From NCBI RefSeq assembly GCF_947503375.1, contig NZ_CANNDQ010000002.1, forward strand, positions 186,001 through 250,000: 64,000 nucleotides of DNA, in the 5' to 3' direction. Below, one piece after another: positions 52,811 through 62,650 of this stretch (the stretch's first letter is position 1; the number at the start of each line of letters is the position of its first letter). The stretch comes from an uncultured Psychroserpens sp. Lineage in GTDB: Bacteria > Bacteroidota > Bacteroidia > Flavobacteriales > Flavobacteriaceae. The position numbers and the translations under genes were made by a program. The notes beneath the pieces are model-generated. The model saw nothing but the letters and a program-made list of their open reading frames with translations, did no database searches and was not told where the DNA came from.

Positions 52811-53758
52811 ATGAATATATCAGTAGTCATACCACTACTTAACGAGCAAGAATCATTAACAGAATTACACGATTGGATTTCAAAAGTCATGGAATCCAAT
52901 CGTTTTTCTTATGAAGTCATTTTTATTGATGATGGTAGCACTGATGAATCTTGGCAAACTATTCTGAAACTATCTCAAGGTAATGAACGTGTTAAAGGCA
53001 TACGATTCTTAAAGAATTTTGGTAAGTCTCAAGCACTACATGCCGGTTTTAAAAAAGCTAAAGGCGATGTAGTTATTACCATGGATGCAGATTTGCAAGA
53101 CAATCCAGAAGAAATTCCAGAGCTTTATAACATGATCATTTCTAAAGAATATGACCTCGTTTCTGGATGGAAGAAAAAACGATACGATTCCATACTTACA
53201 AAAAATTTACCTTCAAAATTATTCAACTGGGCTGCACGCAAAACGTCAGGTGTAAAGCTTAATGATTTTAACTGCGGATTGAAGGCTTATCATATTGATG
53301 TTGTTAAACATATTGATGTTTATGGTGAAATGCATCGTTACATACCTGTACTTGCTAAAAATGCTGGCTTTACAAAAATTGGCGAGAAAATAGTGAAACA
53401 TCAAGCTAGAAAATACGGCGAAACCAAATTTGGCATGAATCGATTTGTTCATGGTTTTTTAGATTTGATCACGATATGGTTCATTTCCCGTTTTGGCAGA
53501 AGACCAATGCACTTGTTTGGAGCCTTAGGTGTTATAATGTTTACTATAGGCTTTGCCTTCGCCATTTACCTTGGCGTAGATAAGCTTTTCTTAAACCCAT
53601 CAGGACGTTTGATCACCCAACGCCCACAATTCTACATTTCACTTGTAACTATGATTATTGGTACTCAATTTTTTGTAGCTGGCTTCTTAGGTGAAATCAT
53701 ACTAAGGACTCAAAAAAACAAACAACGGTATTTGATAAAGCAAGAGTTAAATTTATAG
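52811..53758 (+). CDS. Family 2 glycosyltransferase (DPM1/GtrB-like)
   Basis: The 315-residue protein has a GT-A domain with IPLLNEQESLTELHDW, the nucleotide-binding IFIDDGSTDESW and the DxD-like MDADLQDNPEE. Two C-terminal transmembrane helices (about residues 233-255 and 270-298) follow. This is the dolichyl-phosphate mannosyltransferase/GtrB type, which moves a sugar from a nucleotide donor to a polyprenyl phosphate at the inner membrane. The sugar is not known. Confidence 0.92.
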   Translation: MNISVVIPLLNEQESLTELHDWISKVMESNRFSYEVIFIDDGSTDESWQTILKLSQGNERVKGIRFLKNFGKSQALHAGFKKAKGDVVITMDADLQDNPEEIPELYNMIISKEYDLVSGWKKKRYDSILTKNLPSKLFNWAARKTSGVKLNDFNCGLKAYHIDVVKHIDVYGEMHRYIPVLAKNAGFTKIGEKIVKHQARKYGETKFGMNRFVHGFLDLITIWFISRFGRRPMHLFGALGVIMFTIGFAFAIYLGVDKLFLNPSGRLITQRPQFYISLVTMIIGTQFFVAGFLGEIILRTQKNKQRYLIKQELNL

Positions 53759-53786
53759 TGATGACACTTTAATTAACGTTAAGTTA

Positions 53787-53818
53787 TTGACCAACATATT
53801 TTGAAATCCGTACTTTTG
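53787..53818 (+). promoter_or_regulatory. Bacteroidota-type promoter of the phosphohexomutase-exporter operon
   Basis: TTG (53787-53789), 21 bases and TACTTTTG (53811-53818) followed by CAGC fit the -33/-7 pattern; the ATG is 18 bases further on. Confidence 0.68.
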
Positions 53819-53836
53819 CAGCATAATTTTTTTTGA

Positions 53837-55567
53837 ATGACACATATTGAACCTCAACTTTTAGAACGTGTAAATACATGGTTGACACCAACCTTTGATG
53901 AAGACACTCAAAATCATATAAAACATTTAATTGCCAACAATACTGAAGAACTTAAAGAAAGTTTCTATAAAAACTTAGAATTTGGTACAGGTGGTATGCG
54001 CGGCATCATGGGAATTGGTACAAATCGCATCAATAAATTCACACTTGGCAAAAACACACAAGGTCTTAGTAATTATTTACGTCAACAATTTCCTTCTGAA
54101 TCACTAAAAGTAGCTATAGCTTATGACTGTAGGCACAATAGTAAAAGTTTAGCTAAGGTAGTTGCCGATGTATTCTCAGCTAATGGCATAAACGTTTTTC
54201 TTTTTGAAGACCTACGCCCCACGCCTGAATTGTCGTTCGCTTTAAAACATTTAAATTGTCACTGTGGTATTGTATTAACAGCTTCTCATAACCCACCAGA
54301 ATACAATGGTTATAAAGTATATTGGCAAGATGGCGGACAATTAGTTCCGCCACAAGATGCAGAAATTATCTCAGAGATCAATCGACTTGACTATTCTGAA
54401 ATAAAATTTGAAGCTAACAATGACTTAATTCAATACATTGGAAAAGATGTAGATGACATATTTATTGATGCCTCAGTAAAAAACGGAAGTTTTGATACAC
54501 CTTCAAAAGCTAAAGATGATTTACATATAGTTTTCACATCACTTCATGGAACATCAATTACAGCCATACCTGAAACTTTAAAACGAGCTGGCTATGTAAA
54601 CGTTCATATTGTTGAAGAACAACGAGTACCAAATGGAGATTTCCCTACAGTAAAATCTCCAAACCCTGAAGAACCAGAGGCTTTAAAAATGGCTATACAA
54701 TTGGCAGAGAAAGTTGACGGAGATATTGTAATAGGTACAGATCCTGATTGTGATCGTCTGGGTGTTGTTGTAAGAAATTTAGAAAATGAACTCGTGATTT
54801 TAAATGGCAATCAAGCCATGATCATTATGACACATTTTTTATTGGAAGAATACAAACAAAAAGGAAGTATCTCTCCTAACGATTTTATTGGCAGCACTAT
54901 TGTATCTACGCCTATGATGCAAATCATAGCAAACGCTTACAATGTAGAATGCAAAATAGGTTTAACTGGCTTTAAGTGGATTGCAAAAATGATCAAAGAC
55001 TTCCCTGATCAGTATTTTATTGGAGGAGGTGAAGAGAGTTTTGGATTTATGGTTGGTGATTTTGTAAGAGACAAAGATGCTGTTACTGCCACTCTTTTAG
55101 CCTGTGAAATCGCTGCACAAGCTAAGGCTAACGGCTTCACAGTATATGAAAAATTAATTCAGCTCTACATAGAACATGGGTTTTATAAAGAACGTTTGGT
55201 TTCGTTGACAAAAAAAGGCATTGAAGGCGCTCAAGAAATCAAACAAATGATGATTGATGCTCGTGAAAATCCGTTGAAAAATGTTAATGGCTCAAAAGTG
55301 GTTCGTATTGAAGATTATCAATTATCCATTACAAAAGATGTTTTATCAGGAAAAGAAACACCTATAGAGATCCCAAAATCTAATGTCTTAATTTACTACA
55401 CTGAAGATGGTAGTAAAATTGCTTTAAGACCTAGCGGTACAGAACCTAAGATCAAATTTTACATAAGTGTAAATACAACTCTAGACAATGTGGCAGAATT
55501 TAAAGCTACGGAACAAAAATTGGAATCTAGGATTGATGCTATCCTCAAGGATATGAAGTTAAATTAA
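53837..55567 (+). CDS. Phosphoglucomutase/phosphomannomutase family protein
   Basis: The 576-residue enzyme has all four functional loops of the alpha-D-phosphohexomutase family. The catalytic serine S150 is in [13 protein letters not shown], and the magnesium loop is [10 protein letters not shown]. The sugar-binding loop [10 protein letters not shown] and the phosphate-binding loop [12 protein letters not shown] are also present. The N-terminal [17 protein letters not shown] is typical of the larger PGM2-like type. It interconverts hexose 1- and 6-phosphates; glucose versus mannose cannot be settled from the motifs. The exporter gene begins directly after its stop codon. Confidence 0.94.
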   Translation: MTHIEPQLLERVNTWLTPTFDEDTQNHIKHLIANNTEELKESFYKNLEFGTGGMRGIMGIGTNRINKFTLGKNTQGLSNYLRQQFPSESLKVAIAYDCRHNSKSLAKVVADVFSANGINVFLFEDLRPTPELSFALKHLNCHCGIVLTASHNPPEYNGYKVYWQDGGQLVPPQDAEIISEINRLDYSEIKFEANNDLIQYIGKDVDDIFIDASVKNGSFDTPSKAKDDLHIVFTSLHGTSITAIPETLKRAGYVNVHIVEEQRVPNGDFPTVKSPNPEEPEALKMAIQLAEKVDGDIVIGTDPDCDRLGVVVRNLENELVILNGNQAMIIMTHFLLEEYKQKGSISPNDFIGSTIVSTPMMQIIANAYNVECKIGLTGFKWIAKMIKDFPDQYFIGGGEESFGFMVGDFVRDKDAVTATLLACEIAAQAKANGFTVYEKLIQLYIEHGFYKERLVSLTKKGIEGAQEIKQMMIDARENPLKNVNGSKVVRIEDYQLSITKDVLSGKETPIEIPKSNVLIYYTEDGSKIALRPSGTEPKIKFYISVNTTLDNVAEFKATEQKLESRIDAILKDMKLN

Positions 55568-57397
55568 ATGAAAAAAATTTTAATCCAATTATTACCATTC
55601 ATAAAGAAATTTAAAAAACACGTTATTTTAAATGTATTTTTTAATATTCTTTATGCTTTGTTTAGCTCTCTTGCTTTTGTTTCTCTAATACCTATGTTAA
55701 ACGTATTATTTGACAAAACACAAAAGGTAACTGAAGCACCCGTTTGGACCGGAATTGGAAATATAAAAGATTATGGTGAAACCTTATTAAACTACAAGGT
55801 AAGTAGCCTCTTAGACAATGGTAATGCCCAAATGGCGTTGCTCATTGTGATATCTATAGTGATATCTACATTTTTACTAAAAAACTTATTTGGTTACTTT
55901 GCCATGCAACACGTAATGTATCTTAAAAATGGTGTACTCACCGATTTGAGAAAAGATATGTACGAAAGAATTATAAGTTTACCATTGCGCTTCTATGCAA
56001 AACGACAAAAAGGCGATGTAATGGCTAGAATTTTAGGCGATATAAATGAAATGCAAAATTCATTCTTTATCATTCTAGAGCTTATTGTAAGAGAACCACT
56101 AACTATTGTTTTCTCAATAATACTAATGTTTACTATTAGCTGGCAATTATCTTTATTTGTGCTACTATTTATACCTGTTGCTGGGTTTATGATCTCTAGA
56201 ATTGGTAAAAGTCTAAAGAGCAAATCATTAAGAGCGCAAAGAGAATCTGGAAAACTGATTTCAATTGTGGAAGAAACATTATCAGGATTGAAAATTGTTA
56301 AAAGCTATAACTCTGAGCCTACATTTAAATCCAAGTTTGAAAAGTCTGCAGATACCATTTTGAAATTAAATAATAATATCGGACTTAAAAACAATTTAGC
56401 AGGTCCATTAAGTGAGGTTCTAGGTATTATCACAATAGCAGTATTGCTTTGGTATGGTGGTCAACTAGTATTAATTGATAAAGTAATAGAAGGCACAACT
56501 TTTATTGCATTCATGGGACTTTCTTATGCTATCCTTACACCTGCTAAAGCCATCAGTAAAGCATCATATAAGGTAAAAAATGGATTAGCTGCTGCTGATC
56601 GTGTTTTTGAAATATTGCATCATAAGAATGACATGATAGATGCTCCAAATGCAACTGAATTAAAAGCTTTTAGCAAACAGCTAAAAATAGAGAATATCTC
56701 ATTTAAATATGAAGATGATTGGGTGTTGAAAGATTTTTCCATGACAGTTCCAAAAGGAAAAACAGTAGCACTAGTTGGTCAATCTGGAAGTGGTAAAAGT
56801 ACCATAGCCAATCTTGTTACCCGTTTTTACGATGTAAACAAAGGCACCATATCTATAGATGATAATGATATTAAATCTCTTACAAAAACATCGCTTAGAT
56901 CATACCTAGGATTAGTAACTCAAGATTCAATTCTATTCAATGATTCAGTAAGAAACAATCTTTTGATCGGAAAAAAAGAGGCTACAGATGAAGATATTAT
57001 AAACGCTTTAAAGATCGCTAATGCTTGGGAATTTGTTAAAGATCTAGATGGCGTTTTAGATTTCAATATAGGTGACTCTGGAACTAACTTATCTGGCGGT
57101 CAAAAGCAACGCTTAAGTATAGCTAGGGCAGTATTAAAAAATCCGCCAATAATGATTTTAGATGAAGCCACTTCAGCTTTAGATACTGAAAGCGAACGTC
57201 TAGTTCAAGATGCTCTTGAAAATATGATGAAAAACAGAACATCTATTGTAATCGCACACCGATTGTCAACCATTCAAAACGCAGATGAGATCATTGTAAT
57301 GCAAAAAGGTGAGATTGCAGAACAAGGCAGTCACCAAGAATTAATGTCTAAGAATGGTGTTTATAAAAAACTAGTTGATTTACAGAGTTTTGAATAA
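55568..57397 (+). CDS. ABC exporter, fused permease-ATPase (MsbA-like)
   Basis: The 609-residue protein has six transmembrane helices in the first about 340 residues (including ILNVFFNILYALFSSLAFVS and a coupling-helix segment) and a C-terminal ATPase: Walker A GQSGSGKST (404-412), signature LSGGQ (508-512), Walker B IMILDEATSALD and the switch H in VIAHRLSTI. It is a half-transporter that acts as a homodimer. MsbA-type proteins flip lipid A or other lipids; multidrug export is possible too. It is cotranscribed with the hexomutase and ends with a terminator. Confidence 0.94.
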   Translation: MKKILIQLLPFIKKFKKHVILNVFFNILYALFSSLAFVSLIPMLNVLFDKTQKVTEAPVWTGIGNIKDYGETLLNYKVSSLLDNGNAQMALLIVISIVISTFLLKNLFGYFAMQHVMYLKNGVLTDLRKDMYERIISLPLRFYAKRQKGDVMARILGDINEMQNSFFIILELIVREPLTIVFSIILMFTISWQLSLFVLLFIPVAGFMISRIGKSLKSKSLRAQRESGKLISIVEETLSGLKIVKSYNSEPTFKSKFEKSADTILKLNNNIGLKNNLAGPLSEVLGIITIAVLLWYGGQLVLIDKVIEGTTFIAFMGLSYAILTPAKAISKASYKVKNGLAAADRVFEILHHKNDMIDAPNATELKAFSKQLKIENISFKYEDDWVLKDFSMTVPKGKTVALVGQSGSGKSTIANLVTRFYDVNKGTISIDDNDIKSLTKTSLRSYLGLVTQDSILFNDSVRNNLLIGKKEATDEDIINALKIANAWEFVKDLDGVLDFNIGDSGTNLSGGQKQRLSIARAVLKNPPIMILDEATSALDTESERLVQDALENMMKNRTSIVIAHRLSTIQNADEIIVMQKGEIAEQGSHQELMSKNGVYKKLVDLQSFE

Positions 57398-57425
57398 GTA
57401 AAAATAAGCATATAGATTAAATCAG

Positions 57426-57455
57426 AAAAGGCTGGAGCAATTGTTCCAGCCTTTT
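57426..57455 (+). terminator. Rho-independent terminator after the ABC exporter gene
   Basis: AAAAGGCTGGAGCAA pairs with TTGTTCCAGCCTTTT (GGCTGGA / TCCAGCC core), with a short T run, 28 bases after the stop codon. Confidence 0.88.
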
Positions 57456-57554
57456 CGATTCAATTACCAGCATTTGGGGACACTGGTAATGTATAAGTAA
57501 GTTAGGCTAGAACAAACATATAATAAATAAATGATTCAAACAAGAAAAAAATGT

Positions 57555-57584
57555 ATTTCATCGATTTATTTTACTCTTTATCGA
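57555..57584 (+). promoter_or_regulatory. 20-bp-spaced direct repeat before the ECF operon
   Basis: ATTTCATCGA (57555-57564) and TCTTTATCGA (57575-57584) lie exactly 20 bases apart, as do the half-sites before the M14 peptidase, the 2011-residue protein and the LytTR gene. Between them is TTTA rather than TTTG, and no -7 box follows, so here it would act on the ECF-type promoter further down. Confidence 0.5.
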
Positions 57585-57644
57585 TAATAATAAATGTAAA
57601 ATTCTAATAATCAGAATATTATATAATTTATCAAATTTTCATTA

Positions 57645-57670
57645 AACTTTCACTATTTTCATAAGTCTAA
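57645..57670 (+). promoter_or_regulatory. Sigma-E-type promoter of the ECF operon
   Basis: AACTT (57645-57649), 15 bases and GTCTAA (57665-57670) match the general ECF pattern. The start codon TTG at 57685 is only about 14 bases downstream, so the transcript should have a very short leader. Confidence 0.6.
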
Positions 57671-57684
57671 ATAAAAAACAATTT

Positions 57685-58227
57685 TTGGAGCAAGAACAAG
57701 ATTTCATACAACGATTAATTACTAAAGAAACCAAAGAAGCAGCCTTTAAAGAGTTATTAGAACTTTATAAAGAACGATTATATTGGCACATTCGACACAT
57801 AGTAAAATCTCACGACGATGCAGATGATGTTCTACAAAACACCTTTATTAAAGTCTATAAAAGTATTCATAACTTTAAAGGTGATAGCAAATTATATTCA
57901 TGGATGTATCGCATCGCAACAAATGAATCTATAACACATATTAATAAAAATGCCAAACGCACACAACTATCAACAGAAGAGTATCAAAATCAAGCTATTA
58001 ATAATTTAAAAGCTGATGTATATTTTGAAGGCGACCTTATTCAATTACAATTACAAAAAGCAATAGCAACCTTACCAGAAAAACAGCAATTGGTCTTTAA
58101 TATGAAATATTTTGAAGACATAAAATATAAAGATATGGCAGAAATTTTAAAAACTAGCGAAGGTGCTTTAAAAGCATCTTATCATATAGCTGTCAAAAAA
58201 ATCGAAACGTTTTTAACTAAACATTAA
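57685..58227 (+). CDS. RNA polymerase ECF sigma factor
   Basis: The 180-residue protein has region 2 (LYKERLYWHIRHIVKSHDDA, then DDVLQNTFIKVYKSIHNF and SKLYSWMYRIATNESITHIN) and region 4 (LPEKQQLVFNMKYFEDIKYK, then DMAEILKTSEGALKASYHIA). No ATG exists near the N-terminus, so the TTG at 57685 is the start. It heads an operon with a membrane protein at the anti-sigma position and a Spy-like periplasmic protein, a plan similar to CpxP/RpoE-type envelope stress sets. A sigma-E-type promoter lies directly upstream, so autoregulation is likely. Confidence 0.94.
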   Translation: MEQEQDFIQRLITKETKEAAFKELLELYKERLYWHIRHIVKSHDDADDVLQNTFIKVYKSIHNFKGDSKLYSWMYRIATNESITHINKNAKRTQLSTEEYQNQAINNLKADVYFEGDLIQLQLQKAIATLPEKQQLVFNMKYFEDIKYKDMAEILKTSEGALKASYHIAVKKIETFLTKH

Positions 58228-58274
58228 ACGTTTTGAATAAAAATTAGTCTTAAATTAAAAGCAAAGTTTTTTTC

Positions 58275-58772
58275 ATGAAAGACAAAAAGTTACATAACAT
58301 CAAATCATCAGGTTTTAAGGTTCCGAAAGATTATTTTAAATCTTTTGATGAAAAGCTACAAACATGCTTGATAGAAAAAGAGTCTATGGAAAATATTGAA
58401 ACTCCAGGTTTCAATGTTCCTAAGGATTATTTTGAAACGTTTAATGATAATCTCTTAGAAAAGCTTCAAAATGAAACACCAGTTGTTCAATTAAAACCTA
58501 GAAAAAAATTATATTATATTACTGGTATAGCTGCATCACTAATTTTAATTTTTACCCTCTATTTTAATCAAACAGAATCTGAAGACATCACATTAGAAAT
58601 GGTAGAAACTTATTTTGAAAATAGTAACTTAGACAGTTATGAATTAGCAGAGCTCTTATCAAATGCTGACATGCTAGAAGATGACTTCGTCATTACAGAA
58701 ACACCATACGTTGAAGATAATTTAGAATCATATTTGCTTGAAAATGCAGACTTAGATATACTTTTAGAATAA
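58275..58772 (+). CDS. Putative membrane anti-sigma factor
   Basis: The 165-residue protein has a cytoplasmic N-terminus with two copies of a 17-residue element, GFKVPKDYFKSFDEKL (near 13-28) and GFNVPKDYFETFNDNL (near 45-60). One transmembrane helix (about 80-98) and an acidic periplasmic tail follow. The GFxVPxxYF repeat is common in proteins next to ECF sigma factors in Flavobacteriia. It lies 47 bases after the sigma gene. The anti-sigma role is inferred from position and topology; no known binding domain is recognised. Confidence 0.7.
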   Translation: MKDKKLHNIKSSGFKVPKDYFKSFDEKLQTCLIEKESMENIETPGFNVPKDYFETFNDNLLEKLQNETPVVQLKPRKKLYYITGIAASLILIFTLYFNQTESEDITLEMVETYFENSNLDSYELAELLSNADMLEDDFVITETPYVEDNLESYLLENADLDILLE

Positions 58773-58788
58773 TGAAACAAACACTACT

Positions 58789-59241
58789 ATGAAAACATTA
58801 ATTCCCATAATACTATTCGTTTTTAGCTTTTCAGCTTTTGCCCAACCAAATGGAAAAATGAAAGAGCGAATTAAAGCACAAAAAATTGCCTTTATCACAG
58901 AGCAATTAGATCTCACTCCTGATGAAGCAGAAAAATTCTGGCCAATTTACAACAAATTTGAAGCTACTACTGATAAGGTGAGATCTGAAGACTTGAGAAC
59001 CATCAAAAGAGAGATGCGTGACAATCCAAACCTTTCAGATAAAGAAGCTGATGCACTTTTACAACAGCTAATGAATGCCGAAAATAAAATGCATGAAGCT
59101 AAATTAAAATTGGTCAATGACCTAAAGAAAGTTATTCCGTCCTTAAAAATAATACGGCTTAAAGCTGCAGAAGATGAATTCAATAGAAGGTTGTTAGATC
59201 GTCTAAAAGACATGCGACAAAACCGTCCAAAACGTAACTAA
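58789..59241 (+). CDS. Spy/CpxP-like periplasmic protein
   Basis: The 150-residue protein has a signal peptide (MKTLIPIILFVFSFSAFA) and a helical, charged body with the LTxxEAEKFWPIY segment (QLDLTPDEAEKFWPIYNKFE) that resembles the LTxxQ repeats of Spy and CpxP, chaperones that buffer misfolded envelope proteins. It lies 16 bases after the putative anti-sigma gene, so it is probably a target or feedback part of the sigma circuit. Confidence 0.75.
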   Translation: MKTLIPIILFVFSFSAFAQPNGKMKERIKAQKIAFITEQLDLTPDEAEKFWPIYNKFEATTDKVRSEDLRTIKREMRDNPNLSDKEADALLQQLMNAENKMHEAKLKLVNDLKKVIPSLKIIRLKAAEDEFNRRLLDRLKDMRQNRPKRN

Positions 59242-59424
59242 AAAAAAGGAAGTTCCATTACTTTCTTTCTTTAAGTCAAATTGTAAGTTTACTCATTCTA
59301 CCACTTCCTAATGTATAAGCGATACCCAAAATTTTAATAAAAACAGAAAAGCAAAATTAATAACAGACTAATCTGTTCAACAAAAGCAATTAAAATGTAT
59401 CTTTGCACGCTGATTTAAATTAAA

Positions 59425-60639
59425 ATGCGTTTACACAGAAATTTATGTTTTGCTGTTATTGATGGCTTAACCTTGATCTTCAATGAAGGCAAATATGCAG
59501 ATAAGGTTATACAACAACTTCTTAAACGAGACAAACGTTGGGGAAGCCGAGATCGAGCATTCGTTGCTGAAACCACTTATGATATTGTTAGATGGAAACG
59601 CCTTTATGCTGAAATAGCTGAAGTTAAAGCACCATACGACAGAGATAACCTATGGCGAATTTTTGCTGTATGGGCAACATTACGTGGTATCAAACTACCA
59701 GATTGGAAATATTTTGAAAGTACACCTACTCGAAAAATCAAAGGCCGTTTTGATGAATTATCCCAAACAAGAAAATTCAGAGAGTCTATTGAAGATTGGA
59801 TGGATGAATTAGGTGTTAAAGAATTAGGCGAGTCTATATGGACAAAAGAGATCTCTGCTCTAAATGAGCAAGCTGATGTTATTTTAAGAGTAAACACTTT
59901 AAAAACTTCTAAAGAACACTTACAATCAGAATTATTCGATCAAGATATTGAGACCGAAAGCATAAAAGACTATCCAAATGCCTTAAAATTAAAAGAACGC
60001 GCCAATGTATTTCAAACAGAAGCCTTCAAAAATGGTAGCTTTGAAGTACAAGATGCTTCCTCGCAATTAGTTGCCGAGTTTTTAGATGTGAAGCCTGGAA
60101 TGAGAGTTGTAGATGCTTGTGCAGGAGCAGGTGGAAAAGCATTACACCTCGCCTCATTAATGGAAAACAAAGGACAAATTATTGCTTTGGATATATATGC
60201 CAATAAACTCAACGAGCTAAAACGCAGAGCCAAACGAAATAGTGCTTTCAATATTGAAACCAGAGCTATTGAATCTACTAAAATAATCAAAAAATTATAT
60301 GGCAAAGCTGATCGTGTCTTAATAGATGCGCCATGTTCAGGTTTAGGTGTTCTAAAAAGAAATCCAGATGCTAAATGGAAACTGCAACCAGAATTTATTG
60401 ATAGCATAAAAAAAACGCAACAAGACATTTTACAGCAATATTCTCGTATCGTTAAGCCTGGAGGAAAATTAGTGTATGCTACATGTTCGATCTTGCCTTC
60501 AGAAAACAGAAAACAAGTTGATTTATTTTTAACATCTGAAATTGGAAAAGAATTTACCTTTGTAAAAGAAAATAATGTTTTTGCCCACAAATCTGGTTAT
60601 GACGGATTTTACATGGCACTGTTAGAAAAGAAAAATTAA
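59425..60639 (+). CDS. RsmB/NOP2-family RNA (cytosine-5)-methyltransferase
   Basis: The 404-residue protein has an N-terminal NusB-like helical part (about 1-150) and a C-terminal Rossmann methyltransferase. The SAM loop is in VVDACAGAGGKALHLASL, the two catalytic cysteines are in DAPCSGLGVLKRNPD and VYATCSILPSEN, and the family acid is in IIALD. It should make m5C in rRNA, like RsmB at 16S C967 (inference of the site). A TATCTTTG element (59398-59405) is 20 bases upstream of the ATG. The endonuclease gene follows immediately. Confidence 0.92.
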   Translation: MRLHRNLCFAVIDGLTLIFNEGKYADKVIQQLLKRDKRWGSRDRAFVAETTYDIVRWKRLYAEIAEVKAPYDRDNLWRIFAVWATLRGIKLPDWKYFESTPTRKIKGRFDELSQTRKFRESIEDWMDELGVKELGESIWTKEISALNEQADVILRVNTLKTSKEHLQSELFDQDIETESIKDYPNALKLKERANVFQTEAFKNGSFEVQDASSQLVAEFLDVKPGMRVVDACAGAGGKALHLASLMENKGQIIALDIYANKLNELKRRAKRNSAFNIETRAIESTKIIKKLYGKADRVLIDAPCSGLGVLKRNPDAKWKLQPEFIDSIKKTQQDILQQYSRIVKPGGKLVYATCSILPSENRKQVDLFLTSEIGKEFTFVKENNVFAHKSGYDGFYMALLEKKN

Positions 60640-62541
60640 ATGAAATACATTTACACTTTATTAGTTGTATTGATAACAGCAACTGCTACTGCACAAATCC
60701 CTTCAGGTTACTATGACCATGCCACTGGCACAGGATATACTTTAAAAACACAATTAAAGAGAATCATTGATGATAATGATGATGCTGAAATTAATAATTC
60801 GGTTGAAGAAATCTATAATCAGCAAACCTATAATGCTTTAGATGATTTTAATGCAACTTACGAAAGAGACTTCTACTATGATGCTGGAGGAGAGAATACT
60901 ATTTTAGATATGTATTCTGAAGATCCTTCTGGTGCAGATCCTTATACCTATTCACCCATTTCAGACGAATGTGGAAATTTTAGCGGTGAAGGTGATTGTT
61001 ATAACAAAGAACATGTTATTCCGCAATCGGTTTTTGGCTCTGAATTACCAATGTTTAGTGATGCTCATCATTTAATCCCTTCTGATGGTCGTGTAAACGG
61101 ATTTAGAAGTAATTTCCCATTTGGAAGAGTAGATGACTCGCAATTAGTATCTCAATCAGGAATTACAAATCCTACTCAAAATGGCTCAAAATTAGGTGAT
61201 AATCTTAACAGCGGTTACTCAGCTGGATACTCACAAACTGTCTTTGAACCTATAGATGAATTCAAAGGTGATATCGCTCGTATTTATTTTTATTTTGTAA
61301 CACGCTACGAAGATCAAATAAGTGCATGGAACTCTTATCCTATGTTTGATGGTAGTTCAGATAAAGCACTAGCTGATCCATTTCTCAATATTTTGATCAC
61401 ATGGCATCAAAATGATCCAGTATCACAAAAAGAGATTGATCGTAACAACAATATTTTCTACAACCATCAAAACAACAGAAACCCTTTTGTAGATCACCCA
61501 GAATTTGTGGCTTTAATTTGGGACACAACTCCAGATACTGAAGCGCCTTCAGATCCTACAAATCTTGTTGCCTCTAACCCTACAGATAACAGCATAGATT
61601 TGGCGTGGACAGCTTCAACAGACAATATTGCAGTTGCTTCTTATGATATATATGTTGATGGTGTAAATACATTCAACACCAATAGCACCTCTTATAATGC
61701 TACAGGTCTCGCACCTGATACCAACTATTGTTTTACTGTAAAAGCTAAAGATAATTCAGCAAATGAATCTGGGTTTAGTAATCAAGCTTGTGAAATGACT
61801 ACAAATAATGGTAGTTCTGGGGGAGATGTAGATTTATTCTTTTCAGAATACATTGAAGGTTCTGGAACTAATAAAGTATTAGAAATTGCAAACTTTACTG
61901 GATCAGACGTTAACTTATCTGCTTATACATTAAGACTTAGTACAAACGGCAATGCATCTTGGGGAACACCATATATATTTCCAAATGCAACTATTATTGA
62001 TGAAGATGTTTTTATTATAGCTAATGGAGGTTCTGCTGTTTGTACTTCTGAATATGACGATCTAAATAATGATATTACTTCATTTAATGGTAATGATGCC
62101 ATTGGTCTATTTAAAAATGATGTTTTAATAGATATACTAGGTGATTTCAATAGTAGTAGCAATTATGCTCAAAACACAACTTTAGTTAGAAAACCTGAAA
62201 TAGATAGACCAACTATTACTTTCGATATCAATCAATGGAATAGTTTCCCATCTAATAACTGTGATGACCTAGGAACACATACACAAACATTAAGTGTAAC
62301 TACATTCACTTTAACCGAAGTTAGTATTTATCCTAATCCAGCAAAAGATATAATAAACATCAACCTTGCCAACACACAAGAAACAAAAGTTGACATCTAC
62401 AATGTATTAGGAAAGCCAGTCTTTTCTGAAACAATCAATGGTAGCCAATCTATTAATGTAACAACGCTTTCTGAAGGTATATACATCATAAAATTGACAC
62501 AAAATGATCATACACTTAGTAAAAAACTAATCAAACGTTAG
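60640..62541 (+). CDS. Secreted endonuclease I with FN3, lamin-tail and T9SS domains
   Basis: The 633-residue protein has a signal peptide (MKYIYTLLVVLITATATAQ). An endonuclease I (NucM-like) domain spans about residues 50-295, with the beta-beta-alpha metal motif in CYNKEHVIPQSVFGSE and DAHHLIPSDGRVNGFRSNFP. A fibronectin type III domain (about 305-385, SDPTNLVASNPTDNSIDLAW) and a lamin-tail-like domain (about 395-515, DLFFSEYIEGSGTNKVLEIA) follow. The T9SS sorting domain starts near VSIYPNPAKDIININL and ends KKLIKR. It should degrade extracellular DNA or RNA for nutrition. Confidence 0.92.
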   Translation: MKYIYTLLVVLITATATAQIPSGYYDHATGTGYTLKTQLKRIIDDNDDAEINNSVEEIYNQQTYNALDDFNATYERDFYYDAGGENTILDMYSEDPSGADPYTYSPISDECGNFSGEGDCYNKEHVIPQSVFGSELPMFSDAHHLIPSDGRVNGFRSNFPFGRVDDSQLVSQSGITNPTQNGSKLGDNLNSGYSAGYSQTVFEPIDEFKGDIARIYFYFVTRYEDQISAWNSYPMFDGSSDKALADPFLNILITWHQNDPVSQKEIDRNNNIFYNHQNNRNPFVDHPEFVALIWDTTPDTEAPSDPTNLVASNPTDNSIDLAWTASTDNIAVASYDIYVDGVNTFNTNSTSYNATGLAPDTNYCFTVKAKDNSANESGFSNQACEMTTNNGSSGGDVDLFFSEYIEGSGTNKVLEIANFTGSDVNLSAYTLRLSTNGNASWGTPYIFPNATIIDEDVFIIANGGSAVCTSEYDDLNNDITSFNGNDAIGLFKNDVLIDILGDFNSSSNYAQNTTLVRKPEIDRPTITFDINQWNSFPSNNCDDLGTHTQTLSVTTFTLTEVSIYPNPAKDIININLANTQETKVDIYNVLGKPVFSETINGSQSINVTTLSEGIYIIKLTQNDHTLSKKLIKR

Positions 62542-62561
62542 TTATTTTCATTAATACTAAT

Positions 62562-62607
62562 AAAAAAAAGCGACCTACGTTTGTAAAATATATGGGGCGC
62601 TTTTTTT
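62562..62607 (+). terminator. Terminator after the endonuclease gene
   Basis: AAAAAAAGCG.CC pairs with GG.CGCTTTTTTT across a loop of about 20 bases; the plus strand ends in seven Ts. It lies 21 bases after the stop codon. The long loop makes it less regular than the others. Confidence 0.65.
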
Positions 62608-62650
62608 AGTTAATAAGAACGTGAATAACTCAAAATATTCGAGCTTATTA

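Noticed and set aside
59242..59270. Weak hairpin after the Spy-like gene (AAAGGAAGT / ACTTTCTTT)
   Set aside because: The stem has mismatches and no clear T run, so a terminator is not supported.
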